From Gammaproteobacteria bacterium (GTDB lineage: Bacteria > Pseudomonadota > Gammaproteobacteria > Steroidobacterales > Woeseiaceae), in the NCBI GenBank assembly GCA_029884165.1, contig JAOUIH010000017.1, forward strand, positions 1 to 51,080: a DNA stretch of 51,080 nucleotides, given 5' to 3'. The notes below the pieces were generated by a model. That model was not told where the DNA came from and made no database searches. It saw nothing but the letters and a program-made list of their open reading frames with translations. How positions within the stretch are numbered: position 1 is the stretch's first letter; every line of letters begins with the position of its first letter. Both the position numbers and the translations under genes were made by a program. Positions 32,643 to 40,881 of the stretch are shown here, piece after piece.

Positions 32643-33974
32643 ATGGCCAGGAGCAGGAACCGGCTCTACTCGGCTGCGCTGTACCTGCTGGTGCCGTGGG
32701 CGCTGTGCCACCTCGTCTGGCGCGGCCTGCGTTATCGCCCTTACCTGCGGCGGTGGCCGGAGCGTTTCGGTTTCGGCCCGCATGCGAACGGCGAGCCTGT
32801 CATCTGGGTGCACGCGGTTTCGGTCGGTGAGGTACGAACCAGCGTCCGCCTGATCGAAGCGCTGATGGAGCGCTTTCCCGGCCATCGCGTCCTCGTTACG
32901 ACGATGACGCCCACGGGCTCGGAACAGGTCCAGCAACTCCTCGGCGACCGGGTCATGCACTGCTACGTCCCTTACGACCTGCCCGGCGCGGTACAACGAT
33001 TCCTGGCCCGTTACCGCCCGGATTACGCGTTCATCGTCGAAACCGAGTTCTGGCCGAACATTTTTCGGATCTGCCATGAGCACGGCATCCCGTTGTTGCT
33101 CGTCAACGTCCGCGTCTCGCCGAAATCCTTCAAGGGCTACAGCATTGCGCCGCGATTCACGCAACGAATGCTCTCCTGCGTACGGATGATGGCGGTGCAG
33201 TCGGACCGCGACGCGGAACGCCTGCTGAATCTCGGGGTCGACCCCGCCGTGATCCGGCTGACCGGGAACCTCAAGTTCGACATCCGCCTCCCGGATGGCA
33301 TCGAGGTCGCCGGCCGGCGACTGCGCGCCCTGTGGGGGAGCGAACGGAAGGTCTGGATTGCAGCCAGCACGCACGAAGGCGAAGAGCAGGCGGTGCTGGA
33401 GGCATTCGCCGATATTCGCCACCGCCACCCGACGGCGCTGCTCGTGCTCGTGCCGCGGCACCCGGAGCGATTCTCGCACGTTGCACGACTGTGCCGCCGC
33501 GGTGGACTTCGCGTCGCCCTGCGCAGCGAGCAGCCGGGAAACCTGCCGATCGACACGGACGTGTTGGTCGGAGACACGATGGGTGAACTCCTCTACCTGT
33601 ATGCCGCTTCCGACGTCGCCTTCATCGGCGGCAGCCTGATTCCGCATGGCGGCCAGAACCTCGTCGAGGCCATGGCCGTCGGTGTACCGGCTATCTTCGG
33701 GCCGCACATGTTCAATTTCGAGCAGTCGAGCACGATCGCACTCGTGCACGGGGCAGCCTGCCAGATCAGCGGTGCAGACCAGCTTGCACCGACCGTCGAG
33801 GCTTACCTGGACGATCAGTCCCTGCGCGAGAGAGCGGCAAGCGCGGCCCGCAAGGTATTCGACGAGAATCACGGTTCGCTCGACAAGACGCTGGAATTCC
33901 TGGATTACAGCCTGCTCGATCCGGGCGCGACTCTGGTGCCGACGAACAATGTCGTGCGTGGTCGTTTCGATTAA
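32643..33974 (+). CDS. waaA: 3-deoxy-D-manno-octulosonic acid transferase
   Basis: 443 residues from the ATG at 32643; the frame is open upstream inside the phosphatase gene. This is the canonical WaaA: N-terminal anchor helix (LYSAALYLLVPWALCHLVW), RWPERFGF, catalytic Glu63 in HAVSVGEV, TTMTPTGSEQV, YVPYDLPGAVQRFL, VETEFWPN, VNVRVSPKSFKGY, TGNLKFD, DTMGELLYLYAASDVAFIGGS and GGQNLVEA. It transfers Kdo from CMP-Kdo to the tetraacylated lipid A precursor at the inner membrane. It begins 10 bases after the phosphatase gene and ends the module. A second, divergent family member opens the same cluster. Confidence 0.94.
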   Translation: MARSRNRLYSAALYLLVPWALCHLVWRGLRYRPYLRRWPERFGFGPHANGEPVIWVHAVSVGEVRTSVRLIEALMERFPGHRVLVTTMTPTGSEQVQQLLGDRVMHCYVPYDLPGAVQRFLARYRPDYAFIVETEFWPNIFRICHEHGIPLLLVNVRVSPKSFKGYSIAPRFTQRMLSCVRMMAVQSDRDAERLLNLGVDPAVIRLTGNLKFDIRLPDGIEVAGRRLRALWGSERKVWIAASTHEGEEQAVLEAFADIRHRHPTALLVLVPRHPERFSHVARLCRRGGLRVALRSEQPGNLPIDTDVLVGDTMGELLYLYAASDVAFIGGSLIPHGGQNLVEAMAVGVPAIFGPHMFNFEQSSTIALVHGAACQISGADQLAPTVEAYLDDQSLRERAASAARKVFDENHGSLDKTLEFLDYSLLDPGATLVPTNNVVRGRFD

Positions 33975-34098
33975 CGATCGTCGTGGAAAATCGTTCGCAC
34001 CCACATTTCGCCGATGAGACGCAACTGATTACGCGCCGGCTCGTGGCCGGTCCCTGTTGGGCCGGCTGCAAGCCCGAGTGCCGTTCGCTGCAGTCTCG

Positions 34099-35187
34099 TC
34101 AGTGTTGCGGCGTGTTCCGGATAGCCACGGCCTTGATCTGAGCAAGCACGGTCTCGCCCTCGCGTAGTTGCAACTCGTCGCAGGAGCGATGGGTGATTCG
34201 CGCCAGCAGCCGGTCGTCGCCGAGCCGGAGCCGCAGAAGGCGCATAGGCCCCTGTTCCGCGATATGTTCGATCGAGGCGTCGACCACGTTGAGTATCGTC
34301 GTCTGGCGCGGGCGCTCGCGCGTCAGGCTGACGTCGCTTGCACGTATGCGTACGCGCACGGTCGATCCTGTCGCGTCGAAACGGCCCGGCACCTGCAGCA
34401 CGCCGCCCGAATACTCCAGCCGCGTGATGTCGTAGGCTGCGTCGTGACCAGCCAGCCGGCCGGTGATGACGGATCCCGCCTCGTCGCCGCCGAGGCCCGG
34501 CAGGCCGGCTTGCACCAGCACACTCTGCAAATCGCCGGTTGCGAGGACCTTACCGGCTTCCATGACGACGAGATGATCGCAGAGCCGGCAGATCTCCTCG
34601 ACGTTGTGACTGACGTAAACAATCGGCAATTCGAGTTCGGCGTGGAGCCGGTCGAGAAACGGCAGTATCTCGTCCTTGCGGGCGCGATCCAGCGCCGCCA
34701 GGGGTTCGTCCATGAGCACCAGCCGCGGGCGGCGCAGCAGCGCGCGCCCGATGGCCACGCGCTGCGCCTCGCCGCCCGATAGAGCCACGGGCTGGCGGCG
34801 CAGCAGGCCGCGGAGTCCGAGCAGGTCGACGACGCCGTCGAAATCGACACTGCCGCGGCTGTCCCGGCTGCGGCGAGCACCGTATTCCAGGTTGCGCCGC
34901 ACATCGAGATGTCCGAACAGCCGCGGCTCCTGGAACACGTAGCCGATACGACGCTCGTGAATCGGGCGGACGGCTTCGCCGCCTTGCCAGAGTTCGCCGT
35001 CGACGGACAGCCTGGCCGTGGCAGCGCGCTCGAGGCCCGCGATGCAACGGAGCAGCGTCGTCTTGCCGGCGCCCGATGGCCCGAACAGCCCGGTGATACC
35101 GGTCGCCGGCAGCACCAATTCCACGTCGAGCGCAAACTCCGGGCGGCTCAGCGCGTAACGCAATTCGACCGGGAGCGCGTCAGGCAT
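34099..35187 (-). CDS. modC: Molybdate ABC transporter ATP-binding protein
   Basis: 362 residues from the ATG at 35187, overlapping the modB end by eight bases. Walker A is GPSGAGKT at 36-43, the signature LSGGEAQR begins at 136, and Walker B LVLMDEP ends at about 162. After about residue 290 a MOP/TOBE-type domain follows (VRVRIRASDVSLTRERP; LRLRLGDDRLLARIT), which senses molybdate in ModC proteins. Together with ModB and ModA it imports molybdate or tungstate for molybdenum-cofactor enzymes. No cofactor-synthesis genes lie in the window. Confidence 0.94.
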   Translation of the reverse strand: MPDALPVELRYALSRPEFALDVELVLPATGITGLFGPSGAGKTTLLRCIAGLERAATARLSVDGELWQGGEAVRPIHERRIGYVFQEPRLFGHLDVRRNLEYGARRSRDSRGSVDFDGVVDLLGLRGLLRRQPVALSGGEAQRVAIGRALLRRPRLVLMDEPLAALDRARKDEILPFLDRLHAELELPIVYVSHNVEEICRLCDHLVVMEAGKVLATGDLQSVLVQAGLPGLGGDEAGSVITGRLAGHDAAYDITRLEYSGGVLQVPGRFDATGSTVRVRIRASDVSLTRERPRQTTILNVVDASIEHIAEQGPMRLLRLRLGDDRLLARITHRSCDELQLREGETVLAQIKAVAIRNTPQH

Positions 35188-35857
35188 TGCGCCGGCCCCG
35201 GTAATTGACGAGGTACATGGCCAGCATCGCGGCGAACGCGAATACGAGCAGTGTCGCGGACAGCGTGTGCGCCGCCGTGTAGTCGAGCGATTCGACCCGG
35301 TCGTAGATGGCAATCGAAATCGTGCGGGTTTCGCCCGGGATATTGCCGCCCACCATGAGGACGACCCCGAACTCACCGAGCGTATGGGCGAAACTCAGCA
35401 CGATGGCATTCAGAAAGCCGCGCGCGGACTGCGGCACCGCCACCGAGAAGAAAGCGTCGAGTGGCGTCGCGCCGAGCGTGCGAGCCGCCTCGATCTCGCG
35501 CCTGCCGAGCGCTTCGAACGCGTGCTGCAGCGGTTGCACGGCGAACGGCAGGCTGTATACACAGGACGCAATCACCAGACCGGTGAAAGAAAAGCTCAGC
35601 GTATCGCCGGTCAGCTCGACCCACCAGCGGCCGATTGCGCCGTACGGGCCCAGCAGCACGAGCAGGTAGAAGCCGAGGACCGTCGGCGGCAGCACGATGG
35701 GCAGGGCGACGGTCGCCTCGATGACCGGCCTCGCGCGGGACCGCGTCCCGGACAGCCACCAGGCCAGGGGCGTCGCGATCAGGATCAGCAGAACGGTCGT
35801 AATGGCCGCGAGCTGTACAGACAGCCATAACGCAGAAAATTCGTCTGAGGCATTCAT
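35180..35857 (-). CDS. modB: Molybdate ABC transporter permease
   Basis: 225 residues with five hydrophobic helices. The start LWLSVQLAAITTVLLILIAT and the central PIVLPPTVLGFYLLVLLG are typical of ModB, and the EAA-type loop EAARTLGATPLDAFFSV contacts the ATPase. It forms the membrane channel of the molybdate importer. It lies 12 bases after modA and overlaps modC, so all three are one transcript. Confidence 0.94.
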   Translation of the reverse strand: MNASDEFSALWLSVQLAAITTVLLILIATPLAWWLSGTRSRARPVIEATVALPIVLPPTVLGFYLLVLLGPYGAIGRWWVELTGDTLSFSFTGLVIASCVYSLPFAVQPLQHAFEALGRREIEAARTLGATPLDAFFSVAVPQSARGFLNAIVLSFAHTLGEFGVVLMVGGNIPGETRTISIAIYDRVESLDYTAAHTLSATLLVFAFAAMLAMYLVNYRGRRNA

Positions 35858-35869
35858 GCGCGCTCTCGC

Positions 35870-36655
35870 TCAGCGCGCCGGCAGCAGGTAGCCGTGGCGC
35901 GCAATGATGTCCCGCGCCGCGTCGGCCCGCAGGTAGGCGAGGAACTCGGCCGCCGCCGGCTCGTCCTCGGCATGCTGCAGCAGCAGAGCCTGCTGCTCCA
36001 GCGGCTCATGCAGTTCCGCGGGCACCTCCCAGCGGCAGGTTGCGCCGGGCAGGCGCGGGTCCAGTGCCTGCGCCGCGGCGATGAAGCCGGCGCGTGCGTT
36101 GCCCGATGCGACGAACTGCAGGGTCTGCGCGATGTTTTCACCGTATACGAGCCGGGCCTCGACGTCAGTCCACAGGCCGGCCCGGCGCAGGTAGTCTCGC
36201 GCCGCGGCGCCATAGGGAGCGGTTTCCGGATTTGCGAGCGCGATGTGCCCGATGGCCGTTGCCGACAGTGCCTCCCGGCAGTCGCCGCCGGCCAGCGACG
36301 GATCCCGCGACCACAGGACCAGCGCGCCGACCGCGTAGGTGAAGCGCGTTCCCGGCACGCCCGTGCCGCTCCGCTCGAGCAGCTCCGGCCGCTCCGCGTC
36401 GGCGGCCAGCAGCACGTCGAAGGGCGCGCCGTTGACGACCTGCGCATAGAGCTTGCCGGTCGACGCGAGGCTGACGCGCAGCCGGTGCCCCGTCCGCGAT
36501 TCGAAATCCGCCGCGAGTTCAGCGAGCGCCGCCCCGAAGTTGCTGGCAGCCGCGACCCTGAGCTCGGCGCCTGCCGAAGTGACCGGCACCAGGAACAGCC
36601 CGAGGGACCACCAGGTTACGGCGAGCCGCAACGACCGCACGATATGTGTGAACAT
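35870..36655 (-). CDS. modA: Molybdate-binding periplasmic protein
   Basis: 261 residues from the ATG at 36655; the frame continues upstream but without a credible signal. The signal peptide (LRLAVTWWSLGLFLVPVTSAGA) ends just before ELRVAAASNF, the classic start of mature ModA. The ligand-binding landmarks are ASNFGAALAEL, SLASTGKLYAQV with the oxyanion-binding Ser, and the C-terminal GENIAQTLQFVASGNARAGFI with the Tyr nearby. It captures molybdate or tungstate in the periplasm for ModBC. It heads the operon; no clear ModE box was found upstream. Confidence 0.93.
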   Translation of the reverse strand: MFTHIVRSLRLAVTWWSLGLFLVPVTSAGAELRVAAASNFGAALAELAADFESRTGHRLRVSLASTGKLYAQVVNGAPFDVLLAADAERPELLERSGTGVPGTRFTYAVGALVLWSRDPSLAGGDCREALSATAIGHIALANPETAPYGAAARDYLRRAGLWTDVEARLVYGENIAQTLQFVASGNARAGFIAAAQALDPRLPGATCRWEVPAELHEPLEQQALLLQHAEDEPAAAEFLAYLRADAARDIIARHGYLLPAR

Positions 36656-36719
36656 GGCCACGGAACCAACGATAACGGCGCGCCGAAGCTGGCGCCAGCC
36701 GCGGCTCCCGGCGCCGGCG

Positions 36720-37880
36720 TCAACGCGGCAGCTTGTGGAGCCGCCGGCAGGCTTCCTCGATGACCTCGTCTTCCTTCGCAAAGCAGAAGCGCGCGATACC
36801 CTCACCTTCCGGCCCGGTGAAGAACGACTTGCCGGGAACCACCGCCACGCCCGTCTCGCGCAGGAGAAACATCGCACGCTCGGTGCTGCTCGCACCGGGC
36901 AGCGAGGAGACGTCGGCCAGGACGTAGTAGGCGCCCTGCGGTATACAGGGCGTCAGCCCGACATCGGTCAGAGTCGAGCACAGCAGGTCGCGCTTCTTGC
37001 GGTACTTGGCCGCCAGCTCGATGAAATAGGTATCATCGAGCTCGTTCAGTCCGGCGGCTGCGCCCATCTGCAACGGCGTCGGCGCGCACACGTAGACGAG
37101 ATCGTTGAAATTCGCGATCGCCTCGGCCCATCGGGCCTCAGCAAGACAGTAGCCGATGCGCCAGCCGGTGATGCTGAAGGTCTTCGACAGGCCCGAAATC
37201 GTGATCGTACGCTCGCGCATGTCCGGTAGCGTTGCCGGAACGATGTGCTCGTGCCCGTCGTAGACGAAATGTTCGTAGATTTCGTCCGTGAACACGAACA
37301 GACCATGCTGCCGGCAGAGATCGGCCACCGCCGCTATCTCGTCGCACGACCAGACGCGGCCGGACGGGTTGGATGGCGTGTTCAGTATCAGCGCCCGGGT
37401 GCGCGGCGTGATCCTGGCCTGGAGATCCTCCATCGAGAACGACCAGTCGGGCGCACGGCCCGGCACGAAGACCGGCACAGCGCCGGTAGCGATAAGCGTG
37501 CTGCGGTGATAGCTGTAATACGGCTCGAACAGGATTACCTCGTCGCCCGGTTCGAGCAATGCGAGGCACGCGCAGTAAAGCGCGCCGGTCGCCCCGGCGC
37601 TGACGACGACCTCGGTCTCGGGATCGAAACCGAGACCCGTCCGACGCCTGTACTGCCCGGCGACCGCTTCGCGCAGCGCCTTTGTGCCGTCGTGGCGTGA
37701 GTAGGAATTGTTCCCCCCGTCGATGGCGGCCTTCGCGGCGAGTCGCACCGGTTCCGGCGCGGCGAGGTCGCACACGCCCTGCGACAGGTTTACACCACCG
37801 ACTTTCTCGCACTCGACACTCATCGAGCGCAACTCGGATCGCTTTACCCAACCGTGGCGGGAACTGAGTTTCAGGGACAT
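36720..37880 (-). CDS. Class I/II pyridoxal-phosphate aminotransferase
   Basis: 386 residues. It transfers amino groups between an amino acid and a 2-oxo acid. Fold type I landmarks: NNSYSRHDGTKALREAV near 57-73, the cofactor-contacting SAGATGALY, the Asn in LNTPSNPSGRVW (about 166-177), FTDEIYEHF with the Asp that pairs with the PLP ring nitrogen, and Lys233 in SGLSKTFSITGWRIGY, which binds PLP. The pattern resembles the kynurenine/methionine aminotransferase (YbdL) group more than AspC, but the substrate cannot be fixed. It is 64 bases upstream of modA on the same strand and might be read with it. Confidence 0.9.
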   Translation of the reverse strand: MSLKLSSRHGWVKRSELRSMSVECEKVGGVNLSQGVCDLAAPEPVRLAAKAAIDGGNNSYSRHDGTKALREAVAGQYRRRTGLGFDPETEVVVSAGATGALYCACLALLEPGDEVILFEPYYSYHRSTLIATGAVPVFVPGRAPDWSFSMEDLQARITPRTRALILNTPSNPSGRVWSCDEIAAVADLCRQHGLFVFTDEIYEHFVYDGHEHIVPATLPDMRERTITISGLSKTFSITGWRIGYCLAEARWAEAIANFNDLVYVCAPTPLQMGAAAGLNELDDTYFIELAAKYRKKRDLLCSTLTDVGLTPCIPQGAYYVLADVSSLPGASSTERAMFLLRETGVAVVPGKSFFTGPEGEGIARFCFAKEDEVIEEACRRLHKLPR

Positions 37881-37971
37881 GTCTGTTGCTCGCGAAACGC
37901 CGGAACCTGGGCGGCGCCGGGCTCTGCCCCGGCGCCGGGAACCGGCACTATGAACAGCGCAGCGCGTCTAT

Positions 37972-38892
37972 TCAAGCGCCCGTTGCACGCCGCCCGAGCC
38001 GGCTCCTGGCGCAGCGGTGGCGCTCGTCGAATTCCAGCACGGCGTCGGCGATCACCGGCAGGACCGTCGCGTTCGCACGAGTTATGCGCTCGTAGTGCAT
38101 CAGGAAACGGCGCAGCTCCTCCGGGCCCATCAGCCGGGCGCTGCGACCTGCTGTCGTTGTGCGGAGCTTGTCTTCCTGTTCCAGGCGCCAGCGGTACACG
38201 GCCTCGAAGTCCGGCGCCGCGAGATAAACGAGCCGGTCCAGTTTCGAGTTGAGGCGGGCATAGTCTCCTGCCAACCGATCGTTCACCCAGCGCCGCCAGG
38301 TCCCGTCCGGGTCTTCGTCTGCCTCCAGCGCATTGACCGGCTTGGCCAGTGCGGGGGCTGCCTCGGCGACGCTGCCGATACACCAGCCCTCGAGCAGCAC
38401 GACGTCTGCCGGTCCCCGCAGGATGCGCCACTCGCCGACCGGCACCCGATCGTCCAGCGCCTTGTCGAAACGCGGCACCTGCAGGCTGGTGTCGGCCGAA
38501 GCCAGCCTGTCGATCACGGACAGGAGCAGCGCGACATCGTGCGTGCCCGGCACGCCGCGCGTTGCCAGCAACGGGTGCACGTTCGCCGCGAGCTCCTGGC
38601 GCTCGGATCGGGGCAGGTAGAAATCGTCCAGCGACAGGGATGCGACACGGAGTCCGGCGGCGCCGAGCGCGCGCTCCAGCAAACCGGCCAGCGTCGACTT
38701 GCCCGTGCCCTGCGCCCCGCTGATGCCGACGACGAGCGTTCGATGCGCCTGGTGCTGCGCCGCGATCCACTCCGCGAGCGGCAGGAAATGCTCGTCGATG
38801 CTCCGGCCAAATTCCGCTGGCAGTCGCTCCACGTCGATAAAGGCACGCAGCTGCGCATCGGTCAATCCTGGTGCCCGGCCGTCTCGTGTCAT
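37972..38892 (-). CDS. P-loop kinase, D-glycerate 3-kinase-like
   Basis: 306 residues from the ATG at 38892; an upstream start at 38934 adds 14 residues. The P-loop GISGAQGTGKST is near residue 60, followed by SLDDFYLP, a switch typical of the uridine-kinase/phosphoribulokinase-like glycerate kinases. Other shared motifs are HPLLATRGVPGTHD, LPRFDKA-like VPRFDKALDDR, and VVLLEGWCIG. This family includes plant glycerate 3-kinase, which makes 3-phosphoglycerate, and yeast homologues of unclear role. Neighbours do not help: a divergent gamma-glutamyltransferase on one side and an aminotransferase on the other. Confidence 0.85.
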   Translation of the reverse strand: MTRDGRAPGLTDAQLRAFIDVERLPAEFGRSIDEHFLPLAEWIAAQHQAHRTLVVGISGAQGTGKSTLAGLLERALGAAGLRVASLSLDDFYLPRSERQELAANVHPLLATRGVPGTHDVALLLSVIDRLASADTSLQVPRFDKALDDRVPVGEWRILRGPADVVLLEGWCIGSVAEAAPALAKPVNALEADEDPDGTWRRWVNDRLAGDYARLNSKLDRLVYLAAPDFEAVYRWRLEQEDKLRTTTAGRSARLMGPEELRRFLMHYERITRANATVLPVIADAVLEFDERHRCARSRLGRRATGA

Positions 38893-38981
38893 TCTTCCGT
38901 CGCCTCGCCATCCCGAAACCCGAGTGTCCGCCACCGGGCGGCGGCGCGTAAAGGCGCCGGAACGGCCTGCCGCGAATCCGG

Positions 38982-38987
38982 TATATT
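38982..38987 (+). promoter_or_regulatory. Candidate -10 box for the gamma-glutamyltransferase gene
   Basis: TATATT, 30 bases before the ATG at 39018, with a GAGAGAG ribosome site in between. No clear -35 box. Confidence 0.4.
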
Positions 38988-39017
38988 GGCCGCTCGCCCG
39001 CCAGACCCGAGAGAGTC

Positions 39018-40787
39018 ATGAACCGAGCCCCACTGCACTGGACCCTGCTATTCCTGCTGACCGCCTGCTCTTCCGGGGCAGGCATCGACGAGCAGGCGGC
39101 ACCGACGCCGGTGGCGAGCGGTGGCAAGACGACGCCCGTCGCACCATGGACGCGCGGCGCGATGGTTTCGGCGGCCAACGCGCACGCGGTCGATGCAGCG
39201 GCCGCGGTCCTCGCTCGCGGCGGTCACGCGGTCGATGCGGCGATCGCGGCGCACACGGTGCTGGGTCTGGTGGAGCCGGAAAGCTCTGGACTCGGCGGCA
39301 GCGCGTTCATGCTGGTCTACGAACGTAAATCGAATTCGCTGGTCTTCTACGACGGGCGCGAAAAAGCGCCTGCCGGCGCAAGCGCCGACATGTTCATGCG
39401 CGACGGCCAGCCGATGGGCTTCCGCGACGCATGGCAGACCGGGTTGTCGGTGGCCGTGCCCGGTACCGTTGCGCTCTACGAAGAAGCACACCGCGCCCAC
39501 GGCAGGCTGCCCTGGGCGGAGATCCTCGAGCCAGCCATTCGCCTGGCGAACGAGGGCTTCGAGGTCTCGGCGAAGCTCAGCAACTGGCTGACGCGGCTTG
39601 CACCGATGATCGACGCCGCCAATGCGCCCGCCGTTGCCGCCTATTTCTATCCCGGCGGCGAAGCGCTGCCCGTCGGTTTCCGACGCGATAACCCCGAGTA
39701 CGCGGCGACGCTTGCACGGATTGCCGCCGAGGGCGCTGCGGCCTTCTACTCGGGCGAAATCGGCGCGGCGATCGTGGAGCGCGCGGGTCGTGCGCCGCTC
39801 GGAGGGCAGATGACGCTCGCTGACGTCGAGGCCTACGAGGTGGTCGTCCGGGATGCCGTATGCGGCCCGTTCCGTGAGCTCAGAGTCTGCTCCGCGCCAC
39901 CGCCCTCGTCCGGGGTCGCGCAGATAATGATCGCCGGGCTGTACGACCGGCTGGGCGGTGCGGCGGCCACCGAACTGGCCGACAAGGTGCGGTTGTTCGT
40001 CGACGCGCAGCGGCTCGCGTATGCCGACCGGGACCAGTACCTGGCCGATGCCGATTACGTCGACGTCCCGCTCGCGGCACTGATCGACGCCAGGTACCTG
40101 GATCTTCGGGCAACGCAGCGCTTCGCGCCGGACGCCGCGCCCGAACCCGGCGACCCCGCCGCCGTCATTGACGGCAGCGCTTACTTCGATCGCCATGCCC
40201 GGGACACGACCCGGGAAATGGCGGGGACGTCGCACTTTTCCATCGTGGATGCCGAGGGCAACGCGGTATCGATGACCGCATCCGTCGGGGCGCCCTTCGG
40301 CTCGCTGCGCTGGGTGCGCGGTTTCCTGCTGAACAACGAGATGAGCGATTTCGCTTTTGCGCCTGTGGAGAATGGCAGGACGGTCGCCAACGTGATCGAG
40401 CCAGGCAAGCGGCCGCGCTCATCGATGTCGCCGACGATGGTCTTCGCCGCCGATGGCGAACTCCGCATGGTGACCGGCTCACCCGGGGGCAACTCGATCG
40501 TGGCCTACGTCGCCAAGAGCATACTCGGCGTATTCGACTGGGGTCTCCCGGCACAGGACGCGGCCGACTTCCCGAACATCATCGCGCGCGGCGATGTCGT
40601 GCGCGTGGAAACCGACGCCGCGAGCGGGACAGGCAAGGAGCTGGCTACAGGCCTGGCGGAGCGCGGCTATAACGTGCAGGAGAGCCAGGGCGAGAATTCC
40701 GGCCTGCACCTGATCGTCGTGCGTCCAGACGGGCTCGAGGGCGCGGCCGACAGCCGGCGCGAGGGTACGGTGCGCGCGATACCCTGA
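39018..40787 (+). CDS. ggt: Gamma-glutamyltransferase lipoprotein
   Basis: 589 residues. The enzyme cleaves the gamma-glutamyl bond of glutathione and related peptides in the periplasm. The start is a lipoprotein signal with LLTAC and lipidation at Cys17, which differs from the soluble E. coli enzyme. The proenzyme would cut itself before Thr404 in GTSHFSIVD, giving the large and small subunits. Other landmarks are SSGLGGSAFMLVY, PPPSSGVAQIM, and RPRSSMSPTMVF with SPGGNSIV near the C-terminus. Its length is normal. A secreted amidohydrolase follows 94 bases later. Confidence 0.93.
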   Translation: MNRAPLHWTLLFLLTACSSGAGIDEQAAPTPVASGGKTTPVAPWTRGAMVSAANAHAVDAAAAVLARGGHAVDAAIAAHTVLGLVEPESSGLGGSAFMLVYERKSNSLVFYDGREKAPAGASADMFMRDGQPMGFRDAWQTGLSVAVPGTVALYEEAHRAHGRLPWAEILEPAIRLANEGFEVSAKLSNWLTRLAPMIDAANAPAVAAYFYPGGEALPVGFRRDNPEYAATLARIAAEGAAAFYSGEIGAAIVERAGRAPLGGQMTLADVEAYEVVVRDAVCGPFRELRVCSAPPPSSGVAQIMIAGLYDRLGGAAATELADKVRLFVDAQRLAYADRDQYLADADYVDVPLAALIDARYLDLRATQRFAPDAAPEPGDPAAVIDGSAYFDRHARDTTREMAGTSHFSIVDAEGNAVSMTASVGAPFGSLRWVRGFLLNNEMSDFAFAPVENGRTVANVIEPGKRPRSSMSPTMVFAADGELRMVTGSPGGNSIVAYVAKSILGVFDWGLPAQDAADFPNIIARGDVVRVETDAASGTGKELATGLAERGYNVQESQGENSGLHLIVVRPDGLEGAADSRREGTVRAIP

Positions 40788-40881
40788 TTAGCTCGTGTCC
40801 ATTGCGGGACAGGCTGGGCTGCCGGCGTTAGTATCGGCTGCCGCCTGCAGAGGACACCGTTCGCCGCGGCGGGGAGAAACG

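Noticed and set aside
36656-36719. Possible ModE operator upstream of modA
   Set aside because: CGTTAT and ATATCG are present but not in a convincing palindrome with the expected spacing.
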